Position numbers and translations under genes: made by a program
Assembly (NCBI RefSeq): GCF_016862075.1
Contig: NZ_BOMG01000057.1
Span: forward strand, 217,873 to 281,872
Reading direction: 5' to 3'
Origin: Actinoplanes couchii
GTDB taxonomy: Bacteria; Actinomycetota; Actinomycetes; Mycobacteriales; Micromonosporaceae
Length of the DNA stretch: 64,000 nt
The notes under the pieces: generated by a model
The model's input: the letters and a program-made list of their open reading frames with translations, nothing else
Told to the model about the DNA's origin: nothing
Databases searched by the model: none
Shown: piece after piece, positions 17,206 to 26,317 of the stretch
How the letters are laid out: every line of letters begins with the position of its first letter
Numbering within the stretch: position 1 is the first letter of the stretch

Positions 17206-18216
17206 ATGACTGCCGGTTTCCGGCGATGGTGGAGCGGTGCCACGGCGGCCCTGCTGACGCTGGCTCTGCTGGTGACTCCGGCGTCCGCGGCGCCCGGCGG
17301 GACCGCCGACGAGAAGGGCGACGACCTGTCGGCCGTGATGGAGGCCACCAACCGGCGGTTCGTCGCCGCCAAGGGTGCCGTCGAGCTGTCCCGCAAGAAC
17401 CAGCAGAAGCTGGCCGCCCAGCTCAAGACCGCCGAGACCCGGCGCGACAGGCTGATTCCCGAGGTCAACTCGATCGCCCGCGAGCAGTACCAGGCCGGCG
17501 CCCTGAACGCGGCGGGCTTCCTGCTCAACGCCGGGTCCTCCGACGACTTCTGGAACAAGGCGATCTCCCTGGAGGAGATCAACAAGCTGCACGACGGGAC
17601 GCTGCACGAACTCGACGACGCCATCCGCACCGTCGCCGACAGCAAACAGAAGATCGACGCCGAGGTCCGCAACGAGCAGAACCAGCTGTCCGTGCTGCAG
17701 AAACAGAAGGACGCCGCGGACCAGCAGCTCGACCTGCTCGGCGGCGGCACCGGCATCAACCGGACCATCACCGAGGGTTTTGTCGACGCCACCTCCAAGG
17801 ACGCCGCCCCGGCCCCGCGCAACGCCGGCGGCGGTTTCTCCCCCGAGGCCTGCAACCAGCCGGACGAGACCACCGGCGGCTGCGTCACCAAACGGACCCT
17901 GCACATGTACGAAGAGGTGCGCAAAGCCGGTTTCAAACGGTTCGTCGGCTGCCACCGCGACGGCGGCCCGTTCGAGCACCCCAAGGGCCGGGCGTGTGAC
18001 TGGTCACTGCAGAAGAGCGGGTTCTCCTCGGCGCACAACGACGACATGATGCGGTACGGCAACGACCTGACCGCGTTCCTGGTCCGCAACGCCGACGAAC
18101 TCGGGATCTACTACGTGATCTGGTACAAGCAGATCTGGTTCCCGGCCGCCGGCGACTGGCACGCCTACCACGGCGTCAGCGACCACACCGACCACGTGCA
18201 CGTCTCCCTGCTCTGA
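17206..18216 (+). CDS. Secreted coiled-coil protein, ARB-07466-like C-terminus
   Basis: A 336-aa exported protein. The signal peptide ends near ASAAPG (residue about 28). Residues 35-180 form a long coiled coil of the type found on wall hydrolase regulators (NlpC/P60-associated). The C-terminal domain (about 205-336) has CVTKRTLHMYEEV, GCHRDGGPFEHPKGRACDWS and HTDHVHVSLL, with the His/Asp pattern of the ARB-07466-like family that resembles D-Ala-D-Ala peptidase-like zinc folds. A peptidoglycan role is likely. ATG 17206 was chosen because the signal peptide starts there. Confidence 0.8.
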   Translation: MTAGFRRWWSGATAALLTLALLVTPASAAPGGTADEKGDDLSAVMEATNRRFVAAKGAVELSRKNQQKLAAQLKTAETRRDRLIPEVNSIAREQYQAGALNAAGFLLNAGSSDDFWNKAISLEEINKLHDGTLHELDDAIRTVADSKQKIDAEVRNEQNQLSVLQKQKDAADQQLDLLGGGTGINRTITEGFVDATSKDAAPAPRNAGGGFSPEACNQPDETTGGCVTKRTLHMYEEVRKAGFKRFVGCHRDGGPFEHPKGRACDWSLQKSGFSSAHNDDMMRYGNDLTAFLVRNADELGIYYVIWYKQIWFPAAGDWHAYHGVSDHTDHVHVSLL

Positions 18217-18236
18217 CCCCTGGACAGGGTGGCCGC

Positions 18237-18431
18237 GTGCCGGAGGGGCGGCTGGTGCGGGCTCGCGGCCGGTGGCCGGCGGTGCTGGTGCTGGGCGTGC
18301 TGCTCCTGGTCGACCGGGAGAGCGCGCGCGGGCTCTCGTTCGCCGGCCAGCACCGGGCCGTGCCCGGCGCGCTGGTGCTGGCGGCGATCGCACTGGCCGC
18401 ACCGGCCCGGCCGCTGCTCGCCGGGGGTGGA
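18237..18431 (+). pseudogene. Histidine-kinase N-terminus remnant
   Basis: A GTG at 18237 opens about 65 codons with two hydrophobic helices (AVLVLGVLLLVD and ALVLAAIALAAP) resembling the membrane part of HisKA_3 kinases. The sequence then runs out of frame into response-regulator sequence. No kinase core is present. Confidence 0.45.
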
Positions 18432-18770
18432 GCACCACATCGGCGGCGTGGTCGTGCAGGCCCAGGCCGCCCGCCGACTGCGGCCCGACGTGTGCGTCCT
18501 GGACATCCGGATGCCCGGCCTGGACGGCCTGGAGGTGACCCGTCTGCCGGCCGGTCCCGGAGTCACCGACCCGATCCCGGTCGTCGTCATCACCATGTTC
18601 GACACCGACGAGCATGTGGACGCCGCCCTGCGCAACCGGGCCAGCGGCTTCCTGCTCAAGGACTGCGGGACGAACCTGCTGTTCGAGGCCGTGCGCGCCG
18701 CCGTCCGCGGTGACGCCCTGGTGGCGCCACAGGTGGCCGTACGGCTGCTGCGGCGTCCCGTCCTGGCCCC
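18432..18770 (+). pseudogene. Response-regulator receiver remnant
   Basis: One frame carries LRPDVCVLDIRMPGLDGLEV (phospho-acceptor region), VVVITMFDTDEHVDAAL and SGFLLKDCGTNLLFEAVRAA, clearly the second half of a NarL-type receiver. The first strand with the acidic pair and the whole LuxR HTH are missing. After LLRR the frame passes directly into DUF418-like sequence. A decayed two-component system is the simplest reading. Confidence 0.7.
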
Positions 18771-18779
18771 GCCGGCGAT

Positions 18780-19148
18780 CGCCGCCACGGTCTGGCAGTA
18801 CCTGACGTTCCGCACCCCGGACCAGGAGATCGCCGAAGTTCTGGCCGGCCTGCTGGGGGCGCTCGCCTACGCCACCGGTTTCCTGCTGTTCATCGGCACC
18901 CGCCCCGGCCGGCCGCCGAACGCCTGCTGGCGCCGCTGGGCCGGATGGCCCTGACGAACTACCTCTCCGCATCGGTCATCGCGGCCGTCGTGGGGCCGCT
19001 GATCGGGCTGACGGGCTCCGCCCACTACGGCCGGATGGCGCTGTTGGCCCTGCCGATCATCCTGGCCCAGCTGGCTTTCTCCCACTGGTGGCTCACCCAC
19101 CACCGGTACGGCCCCGCCGAATGGCCGTGGCGCACCGCGACCTGGTAG
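18780..19148 (+). pseudogene. DUF418 C-terminus remnant, frameshifted
   Basis: The frame continuing from the receiver remnant reads EVLAGLLGALAYATGFLLF, then shifts near 18895-18930 to APLGRMALTNYLSASVIAAV and ends HHRYGPAEWPWRTATW. The GRMALTNYL and GPAEWPWR motifs are typical of the C-terminus of DUF418 membrane proteins. The N-terminal two thirds are absent. From 19149 to 19306 I see no gene. Confidence 0.65.
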
Positions 19149-19306
19149 CGCCGCCCCACCACCGTCCCGGCCCGGCCCACTCACGACGTCCCGGCGGGGC
19201 GGGCCGGATAGTCACGGCCGGTCGGCCGCCACGCGACCAGGTGCGTGAGTCGCACGGGCCGGAGAGAAAGCGGCCGCGACCACCCGGCAATTGATACTTT
19301 CCGATC

Positions 19307-19759
19307 ATGAGCTGCTACGTCTGTCGAAACAACGACCAGTTCGACCAGTTGCCGCCCCGGGAGCGGATCGCCGCCGACACGTATTGGCGTGTCGCTCATG
19401 CGTTCAACAGCACGCTGCCGGGCTGGCTCGTCCTCGTTCCCCGGCGTCACGTCACCACCGTCGCCGGGCTGACCGATGACGAGGCCGCGACCCTCGGCAC
19501 CTGGCAGGTCCGCCTGTCCCGGGCCCTGCACGAGGCGACCGGTTGTGTGAAGACCTACGTCATCCAGTTCGCCGAGCAGGAAGGCTTCGGGCACGTCCAC
19601 TTTCACGTCGTGCCCCGCATGGCCGACATCCCCGACGACCTCCGGGGCCCCAAGGTCTTCGGCTACCTGGCCCGGCCGCCCGCGTCGGGGATCGACGAGC
19701 GACAACGCGACGATCTCGCAGCCGCCCTGCAAGCCCGGCTCGGCCAGGCCCGCCCATAG
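19307..19759 (+). CDS. HIT-family hydrolase/transferase
   Basis: A 150-aa histidine triad protein. The catalytic motif HVHFHVVPR sits near residue 104, and an N-terminal CxxC pair (CYVCRN) may bind zinc. HIT proteins hydrolyse nucleoside phosphoramidates or dinucleoside polyphosphates. The length and the ending match actinobacterial HIT proteins. It is a single gene, convergent with the LysR gene, with an 11-bp gap. Confidence 0.92.
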   Translation: MSCYVCRNNDQFDQLPPRERIAADTYWRVAHAFNSTLPGWLVLVPRRHVTTVAGLTDDEAATLGTWQVRLSRALHEATGCVKTYVIQFAEQEGFGHVHFHVVPRMADIPDDLRGPKVFGYLARPPASGIDERQRDDLAAALQARLGQARP

Positions 19760-19770
19760 CCACTACTCGT

Positions 19771-20793
19771 TCAGTCGGGGATCTCCTCCGGATCCTCGCC
19801 CTGATCAGCGGACAGGTCTGTGGTGGGGTCGGCGGGCAGGTCGGTTGAGGCATCGGCGGACAGATCGGGGACGGGGTCCATGGGGGTGCGGTGGGACGGG
19901 TCGGGGCGGGGGCCGGCCAGCTCGACCAGGTGGTGGCGCAGGGACTGGGCGGCCGCCGACAGTGGGCGGTCGCGGTGGTGCAGGACTCCGATGGGTGGGT
20001 GGACCGGGGGCGGGTGCAGGTGGCGGATCTCGGTGGGGGAACCGTTGGGGCTCTCCGCCGTCGAGCGGGGCAGCAGGCCCACCCCCAGGCCAGCGGCGAT
20101 CATCTCGCGGATGCCGGCCGGGCCGTCGGTCTCGTACTGGACGCGGGGTGTGAAGCCGGCCGAGCGGGCCGCGTCGTCGAGGATCCAGCGCAGGCCGCTG
20201 CCGTGCGGCATGCACACGAACGGTTCGTCGCGGGCCTCGGCGAGGGTGAGCCGCCCGGCCCGGGTCAGGGCGTGGCCGACCGGCAGGGCCAGGACCAGGT
20301 TCTCGTCGACCAGCGGCAGGGTGTCGAAGCGGGGTGGCACGTCGGCGTGCAGCGGGCCGACGACCAGGTCGAGTTCGCCCAGGTCGAGGGCGCCGAGCAG
20401 GCCGGTGATCAGTCCGGAGCGCTGGCGCAGGGCGATGCCGGGGTGCCGTTCCCGGAACCGGGCCAGGGCGTTCGGCAGGTCGTACACGGCCAGGGCCGCG
20501 GTGACACCGACGGTGACCCGGCCGCTGACGACGGCGGTGATCTCGGCCATCTCGGTGCGGGCGCCGTCGAGTTCGGCGAGAACCCGGCGGGCGCGGGCGA
20601 CGAACAGTTCCCCGGCCGGGGTGAGGGCGACCTTGCGGGTGGTCCGGGCGAACAGGGTGACCCCGAGTTCGATCTCCAGGGCACGGATCTGCGCGGACAC
20701 CGCCGACTGGGCGATGTGCAGGCGTTCGGCGGCCCGGGTGAACCCGCCGTACCGGGCCACCGCCTCCACGTAGCTGAGCTGCCGCAACTCCAC
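19771..20793 (-). CDS. LysR-family transcriptional regulator
   Basis: A 340-aa LysR regulator. The N-terminal winged HTH reads MELRQLSYVEAVARYGGFT ... AQSAVSAQIRALE, followed by a LysR substrate-binding domain (residues about 90-290). The C-terminus carries an extra Asp/Pro/Ser-rich repeating tail of about 35 residues (DLSADA, DLPADP, DLSADQ) encoded by a short repeat at 19790-19880; this is outside the family fold. It is divergent from the prolyl oligopeptidase gene and likely regulates it or itself through the palindrome at 20883-20897. Confidence 0.92.
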   Translation of the reverse strand: MELRQLSYVEAVARYGGFTRAAERLHIAQSAVSAQIRALEIELGVTLFARTTRKVALTPAGELFVARARRVLAELDGARTEMAEITAVVSGRVTVGVTAALAVYDLPNALARFRERHPGIALRQRSGLITGLLGALDLGELDLVVGPLHADVPPRFDTLPLVDENLVLALPVGHALTRAGRLTLAEARDEPFVCMPHGSGLRWILDDAARSAGFTPRVQYETDGPAGIREMIAAGLGVGLLPRSTAESPNGSPTEIRHLHPPPVHPPIGVLHHRDRPLSAAAQSLRHHLVELAGPRPDPSHRTPMDPVPDLSADASTDLPADPTTDLSADQGEDPEEIPD

Positions 20794-20882
20794 CCGGCGA
20801 TGGTGACGGCCACAGCGGGCGAGGTGTGCCGAACTCCGGCGGTGTCACCTGTTAGAGAATGGCGATAAACGTTCGTCGCATC

Positions 20883-20897
20883 GAACTTGGCAAGTTC
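20883..20897. promoter_or_regulatory. Palindromic operator candidate
   Basis: GAACTTG, one base, CAAGTTC: a perfect 15-bp palindrome in the 129-bp gap between the divergent LysR and peptidase genes, 26 nt before the peptidase GTG. It fits the T-N11-A style of LysR sites loosely. Confidence 0.5.
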
Positions 20898-20922
20898 CGG
20901 GCGGGGTGGAAGGGTCGTTCGC

Positions 20923-22941
20923 GTGACCGACGACGCTTACCGCTGGCTCGAGGATCTGGACTCCCCCGCCGCCTTGGAGTGGGTGACGGCCCGCAACGCC
21001 GAGACGACGGCCACGTTGTCCGGCGACCGGTTCGCCCGCACCAAGGACGCGTTGCGCGAGGTGCTGGACAGCAAGGACCGGATCCCGTTGCCGAACCGGC
21101 GCGGCGACGGCCTGTGGTACGACTTCTGGACCGACGCCGACCATCCGCGCGGGCTGTGGCGGCGGACCACCGCGGAGGGTTTCCGGCACGACGAGCCGGA
21201 GTGGGACGTGCTGCTCGACGTCGGCGCGCTGAACCGGGCCGAGGGCGAGAACTGGACGTGGAAACGGGTCGCGGTGCTGCGCCCCGGCTATCACCGGTGC
21301 ATGATCAGCCTGGCCCGCGGTGGTTCCGACACGGCGGTGATCCGCGAGTTCGACCTGACCACCCGCACATTCGTCACCGGCGGTTTCGCCCTGCCGGAGT
21401 CCAAGGGCGGGGTCTCCTGGCGTGACGCCGACCACCTGCTGGTGTCGGCCGACTTCGGGCCCGGTTCGCTGACCGCGTCGGGTTACGCGCGGGTCGTCAA
21501 GCTGTGGCGGCGCGGCACCCCCCTGGCGGAGGCCGAGACGGTTCTCGCCGGCGAGACCGAGGACGTGCTGGTCACCGCCTCGTGGGATGCGACACCCGGG
21601 TTCGAGCGCGGCCTGGTGACCCGGCTGGTGACGTTCTTCCGCGCCGAGCACCACCTGTACCGGGCCGACGGCGAGCTGGTCCGCATCGACGTGCCCGAGG
21701 ACGCCGTCATCGACCTGCACCGGGAGTGGATGCTGGTCACGCTGCGCTCGGAGTGGACGGTGGGCGGGGTGACGTACCCGGCAGGCGTCCTTCTCGCCGT
21801 TGATCTGGAGGGTTTCCTGGCCGGCCGGCGCGAGCCCACCGTGCTGTTCGAGCCGGACGAGCACACCTCGCTGACCGGCTGGTCGTGGACCCGCAACCAC
21901 CTGCTGCTGGCCACCTCCCGCGACGTGCGGTCGCGCATCGAGATCCTCACCCCGGGCGGTCCGGTGTGGCGGCGCGAGCCGGTGCCGGGCGCGGGCGAGT
22001 TCGACCAGACCACCATCCTGGACACCTGCCCGGCGCTGGACGACACGTTCCTGCTGTCGTCGGAGGGTTTCCTGCGCCCGGCGACGCTGAGCCTCGGCAC
22101 GGCCGGCGGTGATCTGGAGGTCCTGAAACAGGGGCCGGCGTTCTTCGACACCACCGGGATGACCGTGCGGCAGTTCTTCGCGGTCTCCGCCGACGGCACC
22201 CGGGTTCCCTATTTCGTGGCCGGGCCGGGCGGAGGATCAACACCGTCACCCACGCTGCTGTACGGGTACGGAGGTTTCGAGGTCCCGATGAGCCCGTCGT
22301 ACAGCGGGCTGACCGGCCGGGGCTGGCTGGCACACGGCGGGACGTACGTGCTGGCCAACATCCGTGGCGGCGGGGAGTACGGGCCGGCCTGGCATCAGGC
22401 GGCGCTGCGTGAGGGCCGGTTGCGGGCGTACGAGGACTTCGCCGCGGTCGCCGCCGATCTGGTCACCCGGGGCATCACCACCCCGCAGCAGCTGGGCACC
22501 AGCGGCGGCAGCAACGGCGGCCTGCTGATGGGCGTGATGCTGACCCGGTACCCGGAGCTGTTCGGGGCGGTCGTGGCCCGGGTGCCGCTGCTGGACATGC
22601 GGCGCTACACGCAGCTGCTGGCCGGCAAGTCGTGGATCGCGGAGTACGGGGATCCCGATGTGGAGCAGGACTGGGCGTTCCTGCGGGAGTTCTCGCCCTA
22701 TCAGAACGTGCGCGCCGACCGGGCGTACCCGCCGATGTTGCTGTTGACCTCGACCCGCGACGACCGGGTGCATCCGGCGCACGCCCGCAAGATGATGGCG
22801 CTGCTGACCGAGAAGGGTCATCGCGCCGCCTACTACGAGAACGTGGAGGGCGGTCACGGCGGCGCCGCCGACAACGAGCAGGCGGCCCTGCTGTGGGCGC
22901 TGACCTTCGAGTTCCTGCGCCGCGAGCTGGGCGCGCGGTGA
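20923..22941 (+). CDS. Prolyl oligopeptidase family serine peptidase (S9A)
   Basis: A 672-aa cytosolic peptidase. An N-terminal beta-propeller region (about 70-400) is followed by an alpha/beta-hydrolase domain with catalytic Ser530 in GTSGGSNGGLLMG, Asp in TSTRDDRVHP and His in VEGGHGG. These enzymes cut short peptides after proline or related residues. GTG 20923 was preferred over the slightly upstream start because GGAAGG lies about 10 nt before it and the protein then begins with the usual DDAYRWLEDL. The divergent LysR gene is its likely regulator. Confidence 0.92.
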   Translation: MTDDAYRWLEDLDSPAALEWVTARNAETTATLSGDRFARTKDALREVLDSKDRIPLPNRRGDGLWYDFWTDADHPRGLWRRTTAEGFRHDEPEWDVLLDVGALNRAEGENWTWKRVAVLRPGYHRCMISLARGGSDTAVIREFDLTTRTFVTGGFALPESKGGVSWRDADHLLVSADFGPGSLTASGYARVVKLWRRGTPLAEAETVLAGETEDVLVTASWDATPGFERGLVTRLVTFFRAEHHLYRADGELVRIDVPEDAVIDLHREWMLVTLRSEWTVGGVTYPAGVLLAVDLEGFLAGRREPTVLFEPDEHTSLTGWSWTRNHLLLATSRDVRSRIEILTPGGPVWRREPVPGAGEFDQTTILDTCPALDDTFLLSSEGFLRPATLSLGTAGGDLEVLKQGPAFFDTTGMTVRQFFAVSADGTRVPYFVAGPGGGSTPSPTLLYGYGGFEVPMSPSYSGLTGRGWLAHGGTYVLANIRGGGEYGPAWHQAALREGRLRAYEDFAAVAADLVTRGITTPQQLGTSGGSNGGLLMGVMLTRYPELFGAVVARVPLLDMRRYTQLLAGKSWIAEYGDPDVEQDWAFLREFSPYQNVRADRAYPPMLLLTSTRDDRVHPAHARKMMALLTEKGHRAAYYENVEGGHGGAADNEQAALLWALTFEFLRRELGAR

Positions 22942-22950
22942 CGCCGGACC

Positions 22951-24165
22951 TCAGGCGGCGACCGGGGTGACGGTCAGGCGGCGGACCTCGGGGACGGTCA
23001 GGACCGCGGCGCACGAGACCGCCATCGTCGCCGCGCCCAGCAGCAGCGGGACCGTGGTGCCCACCTGTCCGGAGAGCAGGCCGGCCAGGGTGAAGCCGAG
23101 CGGCAGGGTGACCAGGGAACCGAACCAGTCGTAAGCGCTGACCCGGGACAGCACCGGGGTGGGCACGTTGGCCTGCAGGACGGTCTCCCACAGGGTGCCG
23201 AAGACGCCGATGCCGACGCCGGCCAGGAACCCGGTCGCCACGATCACCGCGAGGGGCGCCTGGAGGGCGAGGGCGATCGAGGCGGGCACGAACCACAGCA
23301 TGCCGAGGGTGGCGATCACCATCGGCCGGCGCGGGGTGAACCGGACCATCAGCAGGCCGCCCGCGACCGAGCCGGCGCCGAAGCTGCCGAGGATGAAGCC
23401 CCAGCTCTGGGCGCCGCCGAGGTGGTCGGCGGCGATCTGCGGGCCGAGCACCAGGTAGGCGGGCACGGTGGTGAGGTGCACCAGCCCGAACTGCAGGACG
23501 ACCGACCAGACCCAGCGCCGGGACCGGAACTCGATCCAGCCCTCCCGCAGGTCGGTGAGCAGGCCGGCGCGCCGGGGGCGGGGCGCCGGCACGTCGCGCG
23601 GGACGGCGAACAGGAACAGGGCGCTGATCACGTAGGTGGCGGCGTCGATGGCCAGGACGGTGGCCGGGCTGCTGAGGGCGACCAGGGTGCCGCCGAGGGC
23701 CGGGCCGCCGAGGCTGGCGAACGAGCGGCCGAAGCCGAGCAGGGCGTTGGCGCGCTGCAGGCCGGCCTTCTCGGTCAGTGACGGGACGAGGCCGACCAGG
23801 GCGGGGCGGAAGAAGGCGTTGCCGAGGCCGTCGACGGCGGCGAAGAGCATCAGCACGCCCAGCGGCACGTCGCCGGTGAACAGCCAGACGGCCAGGATCG
23901 CCTGGCTGCCGCCGCGGGCGGCGTCGGTGATCAGCATGACGGTGCGGCGCGGCAGTCGGTCCGCGAGCACGCCGGCGACCAGCACGAACGCGATGGTCGG
24001 GACGCGGGCGGCGGCCAGCACCAGGCCGATCCCGGCGGCGCCGTGGCCGCTGGACAGGACCGCGAAGGCCAGCGCGACGGTCGTCATCTGGGAGCCGAGC
24101 AGGGAGGTGTAGAAACCGGCCAGCAGGTTGCGCATCGGGCGGCTGATCGGTGGCTGACTCCCCAT
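22951..24165 (-). CDS. MFS transporter (MFS_3-like exporter)
   Basis: A 404-aa major facilitator with 12 predicted helices. Loop 2-3 motif reads AGVLADRLPRRTVM, and GVLMLFAAVDGLGNAFFRPA is typical of MFS_3/enterobactin-exporter-like proteins, which export siderophores or drugs. It is the last gene of a long co-directional run, 38 bp after the EgtD-like gene. Export of a product of that run is possible but not shown. Confidence 0.9.
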   Translation of the reverse strand: MGSQPPISRPMRNLLAGFYTSLLGSQMTTVALAFAVLSSGHGAAGIGLVLAAARVPTIAFVLVAGVLADRLPRRTVMLITDAARGGSQAILAVWLFTGDVPLGVLMLFAAVDGLGNAFFRPALVGLVPSLTEKAGLQRANALLGFGRSFASLGGPALGGTLVALSSPATVLAIDAATYVISALFLFAVPRDVPAPRPRRAGLLTDLREGWIEFRSRRWVWSVVLQFGLVHLTTVPAYLVLGPQIAADHLGGAQSWGFILGSFGAGSVAGGLLMVRFTPRRPMVIATLGMLWFVPASIALALQAPLAVIVATGFLAGVGIGVFGTLWETVLQANVPTPVLSRVSAYDWFGSLVTLPLGFTLAGLLSGQVGTTVPLLLGAATMAVSCAAVLTVPEVRRLTVTPVAA

Positions 24166-24203
24166 GCATGGAGTGTGCCATAGATAACTACCGCTTCGTC
24201 AGG

Positions 24204-25169
24204 TTAGTCCCTTGTGTCCGCGACGAACATCGCCACCTCGCCGCTGCGTCCGGTGTGGAACGTGCGTAACCGCAGGCCGGAGCCCTCGATCAGGGCGGTG
24301 ACCGCCGCCCGGTCCAGGAACAGCTGCCGGTAGAGCAGCAGCAGGTCGCCGGTGTGCAGTGCGACGACCCGGCGGCCGTGGGCGCCGTCGAGGTGCAGGG
24401 TGATCGGGCGGTTCAGGCGGGCGCCGCTCCAGACCTCGCGGCGGGCCGGGTCGAAGCCGCGCTCCGGTTCGTACCAGCCGGGGTCGAGGTTGAGCAGGTC
24501 GAGGCCGAGCCGGTGGATCGGCGGCAGGGCCGGCGCGGGTTGCGACGGCGGGAACGGGGCGCGGCCGGTGGTGTCCAGCCGGGTGGTGATCACGACCAGG
24601 TCGCCCGGGTTCCGGGTCGCGGCGAGGTCGCGCAGCAGGGCTCCGGGGTCGGCGAGGTTGAACAGGGTGCCGCCGGCCAGCAGGACGATCCGGGCGGCGT
24701 GCGGCCCGGCGTCGCGGAAGTCGCCGACGGTGAACGCCAGCCGGGCGGCCCGGGCGGGGAAGGCGGCGGTGAGGCGGGCGCCGGCCAGGGTGAGCATCTC
24801 CGGGCTGATGTCGACGGCCCGGTAGCCGCCGAACCGGCCGGCCGCGATCAGGCCGGCGAGCAGTCCCTCGGCGGCGCTGCCGGTGCCGGGCCCGAGGTCG
24901 AGCACGTCGACCGGGCCGGGCCGGGCCAGGTCGGCCAGTTCGGCGGCGTGGTCGGACAGCAGCAGGTCGCTGGCCCGGAGCAGGGCGGACTGCACCGCGG
25001 TGGCGGCCCGCCACAGTTCGGCGCCGCTGCCGAGGTACGTCAGTTCCTGGGGGAACTCGCGCCGTAGCGCCAGGGAGTCCGCCACGACGTCCGCCTGCGC
25101 CCGCGTGTAGGTCCACAGGAAGCGCTGGTGGGGCGTGACGACACGGACATCGATGCCGGTCACTCGCAA
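24204..25169 (-). CDS. EgtD-like histidine N-methyltransferase family protein
   Basis: A 321-aa SAM methyltransferase of the EgtD/DUF2260 family. Motif I is DVLDLGPGTGSAAEGLLAGL and motif II is YRAVDISPEMLTLA. The segments FPQELTYLGSGAELWRAAT and PGWYEPERGFDP follow the family layout. EgtD trimethylates histidine to hercynine for ergothioneine, but the other egt genes are not here, so the amine substrate may differ. TTG 25169 or GTG 25163 could be the start; both lie within an inverted repeat. It follows four monooxygenase genes on the same strand. Confidence 0.8.
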   Translation of the reverse strand: MRVTGIDVRVVTPHQRFLWTYTRAQADVVADSLALRREFPQELTYLGSGAELWRAATAVQSALLRASDLLLSDHAAELADLARPGPVDVLDLGPGTGSAAEGLLAGLIAAGRFGGYRAVDISPEMLTLAGARLTAAFPARAARLAFTVGDFRDAGPHAARIVLLAGGTLFNLADPGALLRDLAATRNPGDLVVITTRLDTTGRAPFPPSQPAPALPPIHRLGLDLLNLDPGWYEPERGFDPARREVWSGARLNRPITLHLDGAHGRRVVALHTGDLLLLYRQLFLDRAAVTALIEGSGLRLRTFHTGRSGEVAMFVADTRD

Positions 25170-25190
25170 GATGGTAGAGGACCGGCATCG
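25151..25190 (-). repeat. Inverted repeat around EgtD-like start
   Basis: CGATGCCGGTC (25151-25161) and GACCGGCATCG (25180-25190), 11-bp perfect arms with an 18-nt loop, span the end of the monooxygenase gene spacer and the start codons of the EgtD-like gene. It could act as an attenuator or as a translation-controlling hairpin. Confidence 0.5.
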
Positions 25191-25200
25191 ACGACAGCGA

Positions 25201-26313
25201 CTAGGCCGACCATTCCTTCGCGAGCAGCTCGTACGAGCGGACCCGGTCGGCGTGGTCGTGGGCGATCGTGGTGATCAGCAGCTCGTCGGCGCCGGTGACC
25301 CGCTGCAGGGTGTTCAGCTTCTCGACCACGGTCTGCGGCGAGCCGACGAACTGGGTGTCGACCCGGTCGGCGACGATCGCCCGGTCCTGGTCGGTCCAGG
25401 CGAACGCCTCGGCCTCCTCGATGCTCGGGAACGGGACGGCGCCGAGACCGGTGCGGATGCTGCGGACCCAGACCGGGAACGGCTTGGCCACGTGCCGGGC
25501 GGTGGCGTCGTCCTCGGCCACCAGCACGTCCGCCGACACCATCACCCGAGGTTCCTTCAGTGCCGCGGACGGCACGAACGACTCCCGGTACGCCTGCACG
25601 GCTTCCAGGACCTTCGCCGGGGCGACGTGGTAGTTGGCGGCGAACGGCAGCCCGCGTGCGCCGGCGGTGCGGGCACTCTCCCCGCCGGAGCTGCCGAGCA
25701 GCCACACCTCCAGGTCGGCGCCGGCGCCCGGGGTGGCGATCACCTCGTTGCCCTCGTCGTCGGTGACCGGGCCGGCCAGCAGCGCCTCGATCTGGTCGAG
25801 GGCCTCGGTCAGCCCGAGCGGCTGCGCGCCCGGCTGGGTGAGGAAGCTGCCGGCCAGCTGGCTGCGCTTGGAGGCGAAGATCGGCGCCCAGTCGAAATGC
25901 TTCGGGATCAGCAGGCCGTCGACGACCCGTTCCCCCTGCGGCGGCGGAGGCGCCTGCCCGGTCTTGGACACGCGGGCCTGCCCGGAGCGGCCCAGCCCGA
26001 GGTCGAACCGCCCCGGGTAGAGGGCGTCGAGCAGCCCGAACTGCTCCACGATCGACAGGCCGGTGAGGAAACCGGTCTGCACCGCGCCGGAGCCGAGGCG
26101 GATGTGGCCGGTGACAGCGGCGATCTGGCCGAGCAGCAGCGCCGGCTGCGAGCTGGCCACCCCTGGGGTGAAGTGGTGCTCGGCCACCCAGTAGCGGTGA
26201 TAGCCGAACTGCTCGGCCCGGCGGGCCAGGTCGAGGGTGCGGCGCAGGGCGTCCGGCACGTCACCGCCGGAGACGAGCGGGGCGAGATCGAGGATCGACA
26301 GGGGTACGGGCAT
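25201..26313 (-). CDS. Luciferase-like (LLM) flavin monooxygenase 1
   Basis: A 370-aa bacterial luciferase-like oxidoreductase resembling the MsnO8-type subfamily: MPVPLSILDLAPLVSGGDV, then YHRYWVAEHHFTPG with the His pair near residue 47 and LGSGAVQTG, GRFDLGLGRSG for flavin binding. The substrate is unknown. It starts 4 bp after the next monooxygenase ends and belongs to a set of four such genes behind a peptide-type ABC importer. Confidence 0.88.
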   Translation of the reverse strand: MPVPLSILDLAPLVSGGDVPDALRRTLDLARRAEQFGYHRYWVAEHHFTPGVASSQPALLLGQIAAVTGHIRLGSGAVQTGFLTGLSIVEQFGLLDALYPGRFDLGLGRSGQARVSKTGQAPPPPQGERVVDGLLIPKHFDWAPIFASKRSQLAGSFLTQPGAQPLGLTEALDQIEALLAGPVTDDEGNEVIATPGAGADLEVWLLGSSGGESARTAGARGLPFAANYHVAPAKVLEAVQAYRESFVPSAALKEPRVMVSADVLVAEDDATARHVAKPFPVWVRSIRTGLGAVPFPSIEEAEAFAWTDQDRAIVADRVDTQFVGSPQTVVEKLNTLQRVTGADELLITTIAHDHADRVRSYELLAKEWSA

Positions 26314-26317
26314 GGTT

